DNA from: Pelagadaptatus sp034112445 | GTDB lineage: Bacteria > Pseudomonadota > Gammaproteobacteria > Pseudomonadales > Cellvibrionaceae | Assembly (NCBI GenBank): GCA_034112445.1 | Contig: JAWUVI010000014.1 | Span: forward strand, 248,001 to 312,000 | Direction of reading: 5' to 3' | Length of the DNA stretch: 64,000 nucleotides | In this document: one piece after another, positions 25,725 to 34,871 of the stretch | Numbering within the stretch: the stretch's first letter is position 1 | How the letters are laid out: every line of letters begins with the position of its first letter | The notes under the pieces: generated by a model | Database searches by the model: none | The model's input: the letters and a program-made list of their open reading frames with translations, nothing else | What the model was told of the DNA's origin: nothing | Position numbers and translations under genes: made by a program

Positions 25725-27068
25725 ATGATAAAGATCCGTCGGGGATTGGATTTACCTATATCTGGAGCTCCCGAGCAAACCATTACAAATGCTCCTGACT
25801 CTCGAACCGTTGCTTTAGTCGGCGATGATTACCATGGTATGAAACCTACTATGGCCGTTCAGGTAGGAGATAAGGTTAAGCTTGGACAGTTGCTATTTAC
25901 CGATAAAAAAACTGAAGGTGTACGGTACACCTCTCCAGCATCGGGTACAGTAGCTGCAATTAATCGTGGAGCTAGAAGAGTTCTGCAGTCTGTTGTTATT
26001 GATGTTGAGGGTGAAGCAGCTGAGAAATTTTCTCAGTATGAAGCTTCTGCACTTAACGATATAACAGAAGATAAAGCCAGAGAGAATCTTATTGATTCTG
26101 GTTTGTGGACAGCGCTTAGGACTCGTCCATACAGTAAAACCCCTGCTATAAACAGCTCACCAAATTCTATTTTTGTTACAGCAATGGATACTAATCCATT
26201 AGCTGCCAATCCAGATATTATTATCGCGGAAAGAAGCGAAGATTTTGTGAATGGCTTGACCGTTTTGTCAAAGCTGACTTCAGGCACAGTGTTTGTTTGT
26301 CATGCTGATGGTGCAAATATAGCGACAGGAAATATTAATTCTGTTGTTACAGAGAGCTTTGCTGGAGTTCATCCAGCAGGTAATGCGGGCACTCATATTC
26401 ATTATTTAGATCCAGTGAGTGCGAGTAAAACGGTTTGGACTATTGGTTATCAAGATGTTATTGCTATAGGTCAACTTTTCACGACCGGCGAGTTATCAAC
26501 AGAAAGAGTTATTGCTATTGGTGGTCCTCAGGTGGAAACGCCTAAACTCGTCCGTACTCGTATTGGTGCGAGTTTGGAAGAATTGACTGCAGGCCAACTT
26601 AAATCGGGTGAAAATCGTATTATTAGTGGTTCTGTTTTTGGTGGTCGCACGGCAACTGGCGCACTTGCTTTTTTAGGTCGTTATCACAATCAAGTTTCTG
26701 TTTTAGCAGAAGGGCGCTCTAGAGATGTTTTTCATTACTTAAGAGCGGGCTTTGATCGTTTTTCTGTTTTAGGTATATATATATCCAGCTTGTTGCCTGG
26801 AAAAAAATACAATTTTGATACCACAACCAGTGGCAGCGAACGTGCAATGGTACCCGTAGGTAGCTATGAGCGAGTCATGCCATTAGATATATTACCGACC
26901 CATTTGTTGCGTTCTCTAATTGTTGGAGATACCGACATGGCACAAAAGCTGGGTTGTTTAGAGTTAGATGAAGAGGATTTGGCTTTATGTACTTTTGTCT
27001 GTTCAGGCAAATACGAGTACGGCCCCATTCTACGCAATAACTTGGCTCAAATTGAGAAGGAGGGTTAA
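25725..27068 (+). CDS. nqrA: Na+-NQR subunit A
   Basis: The peripheral subunit of the Na+-translocating NADH:quinone oxidoreductase, implicated in quinone binding. It begins MIKIRRGLDLPISGAPEQ and is 447 residues with no membrane spans, as in the family. The ATG at 25725 is chosen because it gives the canonical N-terminus and has AGG upstream; an in-frame upstream extension lacks these. It is the first gene of nqrABCDEF, with nqrB four bases downstream. Confidence 0.97.
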   Translation: MIKIRRGLDLPISGAPEQTITNAPDSRTVALVGDDYHGMKPTMAVQVGDKVKLGQLLFTDKKTEGVRYTSPASGTVAAINRGARRVLQSVVIDVEGEAAEKFSQYEASALNDITEDKARENLIDSGLWTALRTRPYSKTPAINSSPNSIFVTAMDTNPLAANPDIIIAERSEDFVNGLTVLSKLTSGTVFVCHADGANIATGNINSVVTESFAGVHPAGNAGTHIHYLDPVSASKTVWTIGYQDVIAIGQLFTTGELSTERVIAIGGPQVETPKLVRTRIGASLEELTAGQLKSGENRIISGSVFGGRTATGALAFLGRYHNQVSVLAEGRSRDVFHYLRAGFDRFSVLGIYISSLLPGKKYNFDTTTSGSERAMVPVGSYERVMPLDILPTHLLRSLIVGDTDMAQKLGCLELDEEDLALCTFVCSGKYEYGPILRNNLAQIEKEG

Positions 27069-27071
27069 GGA

Positions 27072-28265
27072 ATGGGATTACGTAAGTTTTTAGATGATAT
27101 TGAACCGCATTTCCATAAGGGTGGTAAGTATGAAAGTTGGTACGCTTTATATGAAGCAGCGGATACCATTTTTTATCGCCCTTCTGATGTAACTAAAACA
27201 ACATCACACGTTCGTGATGGGGTTGATTTGAAACGCATCATGATTACGGTTTGGTTGTGTACTTTCCCGGCTATATTTTTTGGCATGTACAACGTTGGCT
27301 GGCAAGCTAATACAATTATGGCTGATTTGGGTTTGTCCCAAATAGGCAACTGGCGTGATGTGTTTATTAGTGGTTTTGATGCAACGAGTATGCTAGATAA
27401 CCTTTGGCATGGTGCTTTATATTTTCTTCCCATTTATGCCGTTACTTTTATTGTCGGTGGTTTTTGGGAAGTATTATTTGCAATGAAGCGTGGCCATGAA
27501 GTTAACGAAGGCTTTTTTGTTACTTCGGTTTTGTTTGCCTTGATTTGCCCTCCAAATGTTCCGCTTTGGCAAGTCGCGTTGGGTATAAGCTTTGGTGTCG
27601 TTATAGGTAAAGAAGTTTTTGGCGGCACCGGTAAAAACTTTCTTAACCCCGCATTATGTGGTCGTGCGTTTTTGTTCTTTGCTTATCCTGCCTCAATGTC
27701 AGGCGATGCGGTTTGGACTGCCGTTGATGGTTATACCGGTGCAACAGCATTATCGGTAGTGGCTTCTGAAGGTATGGCTTCACTGCAATCTCAGTTGACC
27801 TGGATGGATGCCTTCTTAGGGCACATGCAAGGCTCTATTGGGGAAGTTTCAGCATTGGCTATTTTATTGGGTGGTGTTGTATTAGTAGCAATGAAAATAG
27901 CCTCGTTAAGAATTATTCTTGGTGTGATGTTAGGGATGTTCTTAACGTCAAGTTTATTTAATTTTGTTGGTAACCCCGAAACTAACCCGATGATGGCTAT
28001 GCCATGGTATTGGCATGCAGTTATTGGTGGTTTTGCTTTTGGTATGATCTTTATGGCAACTGACCCTGTTTCCGCTTCTATGACCGATACGGGTAAGTGG
28101 TGGTTTGGCGGGCTAATTGGTTTTATGGTCGTATTGATTCGAGTAGTCAATCCAGCATTTCCAGAGGGTATGATGCTGGCAATTTTGTTCGCGAACTTAT
28201 TCGCACCGCTGATTGACCATTTTGTCATTCAGTCCAACATCAAGCGGAGGTTGGCACGTGGCTAA
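27072..28265 (+). CDS. nqrB: Na+-NQR subunit B
   Basis: An integral membrane subunit carrying covalent FMN and riboflavin and part of the Na+ path. It has 397 residues and about ten hydrophobic segments. The flavinylation motif TGAT has its Thr at 225 (DGYTGATALS). Its stop overlaps the nqrC start by eight bases. ApbE, encoded at the operon end, is the enzyme that attaches FMN to such Thr residues. Confidence 0.97.
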   Translation: MGLRKFLDDIEPHFHKGGKYESWYALYEAADTIFYRPSDVTKTTSHVRDGVDLKRIMITVWLCTFPAIFFGMYNVGWQANTIMADLGLSQIGNWRDVFISGFDATSMLDNLWHGALYFLPIYAVTFIVGGFWEVLFAMKRGHEVNEGFFVTSVLFALICPPNVPLWQVALGISFGVVIGKEVFGGTGKNFLNPALCGRAFLFFAYPASMSGDAVWTAVDGYTGATALSVVASEGMASLQSQLTWMDAFLGHMQGSIGEVSALAILLGGVVLVAMKIASLRIILGVMLGMFLTSSLFNFVGNPETNPMMAMPWYWHAVIGGFAFGMIFMATDPVSASMTDTGKWWFGGLIGFMVVLIRVVNPAFPEGMMLAILFANLFAPLIDHFVIQSNIKRRLARG

Positions 28266-29025
28266 TAAAGATAGTACAGCAAGAACAATTGGTGTCGCAT
28301 TAGCGCTATGTGTTTTTTGTTCTGTAATTGTTTCAACTGCGGCTGTAATGCTGAAACCAGCACAGGTGGCGAATAAAGCCCTTGATTTTAAACGCAACAT
28401 TCTCGCGGCGGCTGGATTACTTGATGAGTCTCAAGGTGTTGAAGAGCAGTTCGGTCAGATAACAACGAAGCTAATTGATCTCAATACAGGTAAGTTTACT
28501 GAAGTAGAAGGCGGTATTGAAAAATACAATCAGCGTAAAGCTTCAAAAGACCCAGCACGTTCAATGGATTTAGTTGGCAATGATGATCTTGCAAAAATTT
28601 CTCGTCGGGTCAATGTCGCTAAAATTTATTTGGTGGAGTCAGATGCCGGAATTGATAAGGTTATCTTACCGATTAAAGGCTATGGACTTTGGTCTACGCT
28701 TTACGGATTTTTAGCGTTAGAGGCTGACCTCAATACAGTTGTTGGTTTGGGTTTTTACGAACATGCTGAAACTCCAGGGTTAGGTGGCGAAGTTGATAAT
28801 CCGAACTGGAAAAAATTGTGGATTGGTAAGCAAGTTTATTCCGCTGAAGGTCAAGTTGCTTTGGGTGTGATAAAAGGTAAAGCCGATTCAGCTTCTAAAC
28901 ATGATATTGACGGTTTATCAGGTGCTACTTTAACCAGCAAAGGCGTACATAATCTTGTGCGTTTTTGGATGGGAGAAAATGGTTATACCGGCTTCCTGAA
29001 CAACCTTAAGAAAGGGGAGGCTTAA
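28258..29025 (+). CDS. nqrC: Na+-NQR subunit C
   Basis: A periplasmic-facing flavoprotein subunit with one N-terminal membrane helix (about 12-34). Covalent FMN is expected on Thr224 in DGLSGATLTS, the canonical SGAT motif. The GTG at 28258 is chosen: GGAGG lies seven bases upstream and the result is a normal 255-residue protein beginning MANKDSTART. It overlaps the end of nqrB. Confidence 0.96.
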   Translation: MANKDSTARTIGVALALCVFCSVIVSTAAVMLKPAQVANKALDFKRNILAAAGLLDESQGVEEQFGQITTKLIDLNTGKFTEVEGGIEKYNQRKASKDPARSMDLVGNDDLAKISRRVNVAKIYLVESDAGIDKVILPIKGYGLWSTLYGFLALEADLNTVVGLGFYEHAETPGLGGEVDNPNWKKLWIGKQVYSAEGQVALGVIKGKADSASKHDIDGLSGATLTSKGVHNLVRFWMGENGYTGFLNNLKKGEA

Positions 29026-29027
29026 TC

Positions 29028-29681
29028 ATGAAGGTAAAAGAGCTACTTTTAAAACCGATTTTAACTGACAACCCAATTGCACTGCAAATATTGGGTATTT
29101 GTTCGGCGTTAGCGGTAACAAGTTCATTAAAAGTTACATTAGTTATGTGTATCGCATTAACTATAGTGACCGCTTTTTCAAACTTTTTTGTTGCCTTAAT
29201 TCGTAATCAAATCCCTAATAGTATTCGTATTATTGTGCAAATGATCATTATTGCATCTTTGGTGATTCTTGTTGATCAAGTGTTGAAAGCCGTCGCTTAT
29301 GACATCAGTAAGCAATTATCAGTTTTTGTTGGTTTGATTATTACTAACTGTATTGTGATGGGTCGAGCTGAAGCTTTTGCAATGAAAAATGGCCCAATAG
29401 ATAGTTTTCTTGATGGTATTGGTAACGGCCTTGGCTATAGCGCACTATTAATCGCGTTGGGTACTATTCGTGAATTATTTGGCTCAGGCAAGTTATTGGG
29501 TTATGAAATTCTACCTTTAGCAACAGATGGCGGCTGGTACGTATCAAATGGTATGTTGCTATTGCCACCAAGTGCTTTCTTCCTAATAGGATTGATTATT
29601 TGGGGCTTAAGAATGTTTAAAACCGACCAGATAGAAAAAGCTGAATTTAAAATCTGTCCTAATACTGCTAAGGAGGCTTAA
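29028..29681 (+). CDS. nqrD: Na+-NQR subunit D
   Basis: A 217-residue membrane subunit with six hydrophobic segments, paralogous to NqrE and RnfA/E. Together the two form the Fe-S-containing, Na+-conducting core. Family stretches include LKPILTDNPIALQILGICSA and VMGRAEAFAMKN, the latter near the conserved Cys at NCIVMGRAE. It starts three bases after nqrC. Confidence 0.96.
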   Translation: MKVKELLLKPILTDNPIALQILGICSALAVTSSLKVTLVMCIALTIVTAFSNFFVALIRNQIPNSIRIIVQMIIIASLVILVDQVLKAVAYDISKQLSVFVGLIITNCIVMGRAEAFAMKNGPIDSFLDGIGNGLGYSALLIALGTIRELFGSGKLLGYEILPLATDGGWYVSNGMLLLPPSAFFLIGLIIWGLRMFKTDQIEKAEFKICPNTAKEA

Positions 29682-29684
29682 GCA

Positions 29685-30293
29685 ATGGAACATTATTTAA
29701 GTCTTTTTGTTAGAGCTATTTTTATTGAAAACATGGCTCTCAGTTTCTTTTTGGGAATGTGTACCTTTATTGCTATTTCTAAAAAAGTAGATGCTGCTTT
29801 AGGTCTTGGTATTGCGGTTGTTGTTGTTCTTACGATTACCGTACCTGCGAATAACCTGCTCTATACCTACTTGTTAGCTGATGGTGCCTTAAGTTGGGCT
29901 GGTTACCCCGATGTGGATTTGAGCTTTTTAGGTTTGATCACCTATATCGGTGTTATTGCCGCAATAGTTCAAATTATGGAAATGGTGCTCGATAAGTTTT
30001 TCCCTGCTTTGTATGGGGCGTTGGGTGTGTTTTTGCCTTTGATAACGGTTAACTGCGCTATCATGGGCGCTGCGCTATTTATGGTTGAACGTGATTATAA
30101 CTTTTCAGAAAGTGTCGTATTTGGCGCCGGTTCTGGTGTTGGGTGGGCTTTAGCCATTACTGCTTTGGCTGGGATTCGTGAAAAACTAAAATACAGCGAT
30201 GTGCCTGCTGGTCTTCAGGGTTTAGGTATTACCTTTATTACTGTTGGTCTGATGTCACTTGGTTTCATGTCGTTCGGCGGCATCGATCTATAA
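29685..30293 (+). CDS. nqrE: Na+-NQR subunit E
   Basis: A 202-residue membrane subunit with six hydrophobic segments, paralogous to NqrD. It opens MEHYLSLFVRAIFIENMALS. It has the paired conserved Cys of the family in AISKKV-preceding and TVNCAIMGAA regions (the latter about residue 120). It starts four bases after nqrD, with AAGGAGG in the nqrD tail serving as the ribosome binding site. Confidence 0.96.
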   Translation: MEHYLSLFVRAIFIENMALSFFLGMCTFIAISKKVDAALGLGIAVVVVLTITVPANNLLYTYLLADGALSWAGYPDVDLSFLGLITYIGVIAAIVQIMEMVLDKFFPALYGALGVFLPLITVNCAIMGAALFMVERDYNFSESVVFGAGSGVGWALAITALAGIREKLKYSDVPAGLQGLGITFITVGLMSLGFMSFGGIDL

Positions 30294-30314
30294 TCAGCGA
30301 GGGTATTTAGAAGC

Positions 30315-31538
30315 ATGGATATAACAATTGTTTTAGGTGTCGTTATGTTCACCGCCATCGTTTTAGCGCTGGTATTGGTGATTTTAAGTGCACAAGCAAA
30401 ATTAGTTAGCTCTGGTGATGTCAACATAAGCGTAAACGGTGAAAAAACACTTACTGTTCCTGCTGGTGGTAAATTACTACAAACACTAGCGGCTAGTGGC
30501 ATGTTCTTACCATCTGCTTGTGGTGGTGGTGGTAGTTGTGCGCAGTGCAAATGTAAGGTTGAAGATGGTGGTGGGTCTATGCTCCCTACTGAAGAAGGCC
30601 ATTTTACTAAGCGCGATGCGGCTGAAGGCTGGAGATTGTCATGCCAAGTTCCTGTTAAACAGGATATGGTAATTGAAGTTCCTGAAGATGTGTTTGGGGT
30701 TAAACAATGGGAATGCACGGTTGAGTCAAACCCAAATGTAGCAACCTTTATTAAGGAATTGACATTAAAACTACCTGAAGGGGAAAGTGTTAATTTTCGT
30801 GCAGGTGGTTATGTTCAACTAGAGGCTCCTGCTCATCATGTAAAATATTCTGATTTTGATATTGATGAGGAATATCGAGGTGACTGGGAACGCTTTAAAT
30901 TCTTTGATATTGAATCGATTGTAACTGAACCAGTAATTCGCGCATATTCAATGGCAAACTATCCTGAAGAAGAAGGGATTGTTAAGTTCAACATTCGTGT
31001 GGCTTCACCTCCACCGGGATCACAAGGTATACCTGCAGGACAAATGTCCTCTTATGTTTTCAGTTTGAAGCCTGGGGATAAAATTACCGTTTTTGGCCCA
31101 TTTGGTGAATTCTTTGCTAAAGATACGGATGCTGAAATGGTCTTTATTGGTGGTGGTGCAGGAATGGCCCCAATGCGTTCACATATTTTCGACCAGCTTA
31201 AGCGTTTAAACTCAACTCGTAAGATGTCTTTTTGGTATGGTGCCCGTTCATCCCGTGAAATGTTTTATGAGGATGAATATGATTCTTTAGCAAAGGCCAA
31301 TGATAATTTTAAATGGCATGTTGCCCTTTCAGACCCTCAGCCGGAAGATAACTGGGATGGTTTAACTGGCTTTATTCATAACGTACTATTTGAAGAATAT
31401 TTGAAAGATCATCCAGCTCCAGAAGATTGTGAATATTATATGTGTGGACCACCTATGATGAACTCAGCCGTAGTTAAAATGCTGAAAGATTTGGGTGTTG
31501 AGGATGAAAATATCTTACTTGATGACTTTGGTGGCTAA
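30315..31538 (+). CDS. nqrF: Na+-NQR subunit F (NADH dehydrogenase subunit)
   Basis: The electron entry subunit, which accepts hydride from NADH through FAD and passes electrons to a [2Fe-2S] centre. It has one N-terminal membrane helix (2-26). The plant-type ferredoxin domain has Cys69, Cys75, Cys78 and Cys110. The ferredoxin-reductase domain has the FAD motif RAYSMANYP and the NAD motif GGGAGMAPMRSH. It ends with the C-terminal DDFGG. The 407 residues are normal. An intrinsic terminator lies just after it, inside the next gene. Confidence 0.97.
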   Translation: MDITIVLGVVMFTAIVLALVLVILSAQAKLVSSGDVNISVNGEKTLTVPAGGKLLQTLAASGMFLPSACGGGGSCAQCKCKVEDGGGSMLPTEEGHFTKRDAAEGWRLSCQVPVKQDMVIEVPEDVFGVKQWECTVESNPNVATFIKELTLKLPEGESVNFRAGGYVQLEAPAHHVKYSDFDIDEEYRGDWERFKFFDIESIVTEPVIRAYSMANYPEEEGIVKFNIRVASPPPGSQGIPAGQMSSYVFSLKPGDKITVFGPFGEFFAKDTDAEMVFIGGGAGMAPMRSHIFDQLKRLNSTRKMSFWYGARSSREMFYEDEYDSLAKANDNFKWHVALSDPQPEDNWDGLTGFIHNVLFEEYLKDHPAPEDCEYYMCGPPMMNSAVVKMLKDLGVEDENILLDDFGG

Positions 31539-31553
31539 TTGAATATTGTCAGT

Positions 31554-32618
31554 ATGAAAAAAAAGAGGTCAGCATTGCTGGCCTCTTTTTTATTGTGTGC
31601 ATCTTTATTGCTCATTGCTTGTTCTGATCATGAGAACTTATTAGATACTTCTAATGAAGTAATACGTATATCCGGTCAAACAATGGGCACTACGTATAAT
31701 GTTACTGTGCTCATACCTAGCGCGAATCGCTCAGAGTCAGTTGATAAAAAAGCTATCCAGATAGCTATTGACCAGTCTTTACATGACGTTAATCAAATAA
31801 TGTCGACCTATATAGAGGGTTCGGAGCTATCATTACTCAATGATGGAAAAAGTAATCAATGGCTAAAGCTATCAAAGCCACTGTTTGATGTGCTGAGCTT
31901 GAGTAAGGCCATACATTTGGAGTCGGATGGCGCTTTTGATGTAACCATCGCTCCATTGGTAAATTTATGGGGCTTTGGTCCCTTATTTTCAGTAGATAAA
32001 ATACCTCATCGACCTGAAATTGACGACTCTATGCGCTATGTGGATTCCAATTTGTGGGCTCTAGATGGAGAAAGTAATAGCATTATAAAGCACAAACCAG
32101 TTCAAATTGACTTAAGTGCCATTGCTAAAGGTTACGGTGTTGATGTTATCGCTGAGCTTTTAAATGACTTTGGTTTACATAATTATTTGGTTGAAATTGG
32201 TGGTGAAGTTAGAGTTTCTGGTTTTAATAGCGAAAACAATCTCTGGCGTATTGGTATAGAGACACCCGTTGTAGGTCCACAACGCGAGATTCAAAAAATT
32301 ATTTCGATTACTGATACCTCAATGGCGACATCAGGCAACTATCGTAATTTTTTTGAAGTAGATGGAAATACATACAGCCATACTCTAGATCCGAGAACAG
32401 GTTTTCCGGTAAAGCATGAGCTGGTATCCGTAACAGTTTTGGCTTCAGATTGCGCTAGAGCTGATGCCTTGGCTACAGCTTTTAATGTTATGGGGTACGA
32501 AAAAGCATTACTTATGGCTAATAGCCAAAACATCCCAGCTTTCTTTATAATTAAGAGTCCAGAAGGGTTTACAGAGTTTACTTCAAATACTTTTACAGAA
32601 GTTACTCGTAATAATTAA
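31554..32618 (+). CDS. apbE: FAD:protein FMN transferase (ApbE), lipoprotein
   Basis: A flavin transferase that attaches FMN to Thr of NqrB and NqrC. The N-terminus MKKKRSALLASFLLCASLLL is a lipoprotein signal ending in the lipobox LIAC. Core motifs are GQTMGTTYNV, the Mg/FAD site near LSAIAKGYGVD, EIGGEVRVSG, and SHTLDPRTGFPV. The ATG at 31554 is chosen over the TTG at 31539, because it gives a canonical lipoprotein signal. Codons 2-13 coincide with a strong terminator hairpin, so expression probably depends on read-through from nqrF. Confidence 0.94.
   Translation: MKKKRSALLASFLLCASLLLIACSDHENLLDTSNEVIRISGQTMGTTYNVTVLIPSANRSESVDKKAIQIAIDQSLHDVNQIMSTYIEGSELSLLNDGKSNQWLKLSKPLFDVLSLSKAIHLESDGAFDVTIAPLVNLWGFGPLFSVDKIPHRPEIDDSMRYVDSNLWALDGESNSIIKHKPVQIDLSAIAKGYGVDVIAELLNDFGLHNYLVEIGGEVRVSGFNSENNLWRIGIETPVVGPQREIQKIISITDTSMATSGNYRNFFEVDGNTYSHTLDPRTGFPVKHELVSVTVLASDCARADALATAFNVMGYEKALLMANSQNIPAFFIIKSPEGFTEFTSNTFTEVTRNN
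31559..31591 (+). terminator. intrinsic terminator embedded in the apbE 5' coding region
   Basis: Bases 31559-31573 pair with 31577-31591 (15 bp, one G-U), with a three-base loop and a run of six T at the 3' side of the stem. It lies 21 bases after the nqrF stop and within apbE codons 2-13. It is symmetrical with A-runs, so it could act in both directions. Confidence 0.8.
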
Positions 32619-32646
32619 TTTTTACGTTTCAATAAGGTAGTAGTTT

Positions 32647-32883
32647 GTGGAAATATTTATATTTACATTTATAGCGTTAGTGGTTTTTGTTCTTGCAATG
32701 TCAGCCGGGGTATTGATGGGTGGTCAGCCTGTGAAAGGGTCTTGTGGCGGAGTTGGAGCCGCACTAGGGGAAAAAGATTATACCTGTGATATCTGTGGCG
32801 GGGACCCTAATAAATGCGACGAGCAGTCAAGCAATGGGGATTCTAATGATCTTGCTTATGATGCGAATGAAAAAGGCCGTTAA
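32647..32883 (+). CDS. nqrM: Na+-NQR maturation protein NqrM
   Basis: A small membrane protein needed to assemble the Fe site between NqrD and NqrE. It has 78 residues with one N-terminal helix (2-25). Four Cys follow, at 33, 47, 50 and 57 (SCGG, CDICGG, KCDE), as in the DUF539/NqrM family. It starts at GTG with AAGG upstream, 28 bp after apbE. It converges on lolE with a 4-bp gap. Confidence 0.95.
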   Translation: MEIFIFTFIALVVFVLAMSAGVLMGGQPVKGSCGGVGAALGEKDYTCDICGGDPNKCDEQSSNGDSNDLAYDANEKGR

Positions 32884-32887
32884 AGAA

Positions 32888-34123
32888 CTATATATCTTCT
32901 TGTAAAGCTACGGCGGGCTCAACTTTTCCGGCCATCCACGCAGGGTAAATTGTTGCTAGTAGTGTTAACACAAATGCTGCTAATGCTACGCCGATGAAAT
33001 CTCCAATCCACATTTCGGATGGTATATAGCTAACGGGGTAAACGTCCGAATTCAAAAACTGGATGTTAAAGAATAATTCAATCCATGAGATTAAACTCTT
33101 AATAGACAGTGAACCAGCCACACCTAGAAGCACACCTAAAAATATACCTATACAGCCAATAAATGTACCTTGAACCATAAAAATAGAAATAATATCGCGA
33201 CGGGTGGCACCCAAGGTTTTTAGAATGGCGATTTCACTGCGTTTATCTATAACAACCATAACCAGCGTCGAAATAACATTAAATGCTGCGATTGCGATGA
33301 TTAAAAAAAGCAGTAATCCGACCATATTTTTTGACATTTGAATGGCGTGAAATAAGTTTCCGTGTGTTCGAGTCCAGTCAGAATAATAATAGCCGTATGG
33401 TAAATCCTGAACCACCTTATGCAGTGAATCAGTTACAGAAAATAAATTATTAGATTTTATCCTGATGCCGCTGACTTTAGTTGGGTGATCCGATAACTGT
33501 GATGCAGCAGCTAAGTTAATAATCATTAAGCTGTGATCAATTTCAGTTTTAGACGTAATTAATCCGGCGACTAAAAAGCTTTTAAATTTAGGTGTGTTTT
33601 GTGAGTTAATTTTTGATGGGATTAATAGCTGAATATGGTCTCCTACGTTAACGTTTAGCTTTTTGGCGATTCCAGATCCAATCAAAATAGACTTATTACT
33701 GCTTAGCTGTTCTAGCGATGAGGCTGGAATGAAATTGTTTATGATAGAAACTTTCGATTCTTGTTCTATATCAATGCCATAAAGTAACGCTGGAGTTGCC
33801 TTGGCCCGAAAGCTAATCATGGTTTTAAGCTCTACGAATGGCGCGGTAGCAATAATATTTTCATCGGTCATTAATTTCGATGACAATGTATGCCAGTCAT
33901 CAATACCATAGCGATGATAAATTGCTCCATGAGGCATAACCCCTAGGATTTTTTCACGTAACTCACGATCAAAACCATTCATTACTGACAGTACTGTCAA
34001 TAATAATCCAACACCTAAGCACAAGCCCAAAATTGAAACCCCAGAAATAAAAGACACCAATTGATTTCGTTGTCGTGCGCCTGAGTATCGAAGTCCAATA
34101 AACCTAGGAAGAAAACCAAACAT
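32888..34123 (-). CDS. lolE: LolE-type lipoprotein release permease
   Basis: An inner-membrane FtsX/MacB-fold permease of the LolCDE complex that extracts lipoproteins for transfer to LolA. It has one N-terminal TM (about 25-50), a large periplasmic domain, and three C-terminal TMs (about 270-390). It starts MFGFLPRFIGLRYSGARQRN. Its length of 411 residues fits. It is the third gene of lolC-lolD-lolE. The C/E assignment rests on order and could be interchanged. Confidence 0.88.
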   Translation of the reverse strand: MFGFLPRFIGLRYSGARQRNQLVSFISGVSILGLCLGVGLLLTVLSVMNGFDRELREKILGVMPHGAIYHRYGIDDWHTLSSKLMTDENIIATAPFVELKTMISFRAKATPALLYGIDIEQESKVSIINNFIPASSLEQLSSNKSILIGSGIAKKLNVNVGDHIQLLIPSKINSQNTPKFKSFLVAGLITSKTEIDHSLMIINLAAASQLSDHPTKVSGIRIKSNNLFSVTDSLHKVVQDLPYGYYYSDWTRTHGNLFHAIQMSKNMVGLLLFLIIAIAAFNVISTLVMVVIDKRSEIAILKTLGATRRDIISIFMVQGTFIGCIGIFLGVLLGVAGSLSIKSLISWIELFFNIQFLNSDVYPVSYIPSEMWIGDFIGVALAAFVLTLLATIYPAWMAGKVEPAVALQEDI

Positions 34124-34127
34124 ATTG

Positions 34128-34871
34128 CTAAACCTGGCCCTGAGTCGTTGGCTTTTTTAAATCACCATCTTCTAACAACAAAATTCTATCCATGGTTTCG
34201 GCTACATGTTCATCATGCGTAACAATAATAAAACTGGTTTCTAGCTCTTGGTTTAACGTCAGTAGTAAATCTTGGATGGTAGATGCCGTATGCCGATCTA
34301 AATTACCTGTAGGTTCATCCATTAATACGCAGCTGGGTTTACAAATTAGTGAGCGAGCAATGGCAACTCTTTGTCTTTCGCCTCCGGAGAGTTCGGAAGG
34401 CTTATGTTGCAGTCGGTGTTTAAGCCCAACCAGAGTTAACATGTCGGCTGCACATTGTTGCGCATAGCTGAATTTTTTACCTGCAATTAATAAAGGGATC
34501 GCCACATTTTCTTGAGCGCTAAATTCTGGTAATAAATGATGAAATTGATATACGAATCCTAGCTCTGCATTACGTAAGCGAGCTCTTTTGTCAGCATTAA
34601 AATCAGAGAATGTATTGCCTAATAATTCCACTTTTCCTGAAGATGGTTGGTCCAGTCCGCCTAACATGTTCAATAATGTTGATTTGCCAGAGCCAGAGGT
34701 ACCAATGATCGCTAGGCGTTCACCCTTACTCAGTTTAAGGTCAATATTTTGCAGAACATTGATCTGTGTTGATCCTTGCGAGTAGTGTTTGTGTAAAGCG
34801 TGGCAGCTTAATACTGTTTCTTGCACTTTGTAGCCTTGTTCTTGTTTGAATTTATCTAAATCATTACTCAT
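34128..34871 (-). CDS. lolD: LolD lipoprotein release ATPase
   Basis: The ATP-binding subunit of LolCDE. Walker A is GTSGSGKST, the Q-loop lies in FVYQFHHLLPEFSA, the signature is LSGGERQRVAIARSL, and Walker B is CVLMDEPTGNLD. The start is set at the ATG 34871 (MSNDLDKF), which overlaps the lolC stop by eight bases. A longer frame to 34907 would overlap lolC further without benefit. The protein has 247 residues. Confidence 0.95.
   Translation of the reverse strand: MSNDLDKFKQEQGYKVQETVLSCHALHKHYSQGSTQINVLQNIDLKLSKGERLAIIGTSGSGKSTLLNMLGGLDQPSSGKVELLGNTFSDFNADKRARLRNAELGFVYQFHHLLPEFSAQENVAIPLLIAGKKFSYAQQCAADMLTLVGLKHRLQHKPSELSGGERQRVAIARSLICKPSCVLMDEPTGNLDRHTASTIQDLLLTLNQELETSFIIVTHDEHVAETMDRILLLEDGDLKKPTTQGQV

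Noticed and set aside
27791..28228. 145-codon minus-strand frame within nqrB
   Set aside because: Antisense shadow of a conserved membrane subunit.
30215..30718. 167-codon minus-strand frame over nqrE/nqrF
   Set aside because: Antisense shadow of nqrF, whose ferredoxin motifs are unmistakable; no ribosome binding site.
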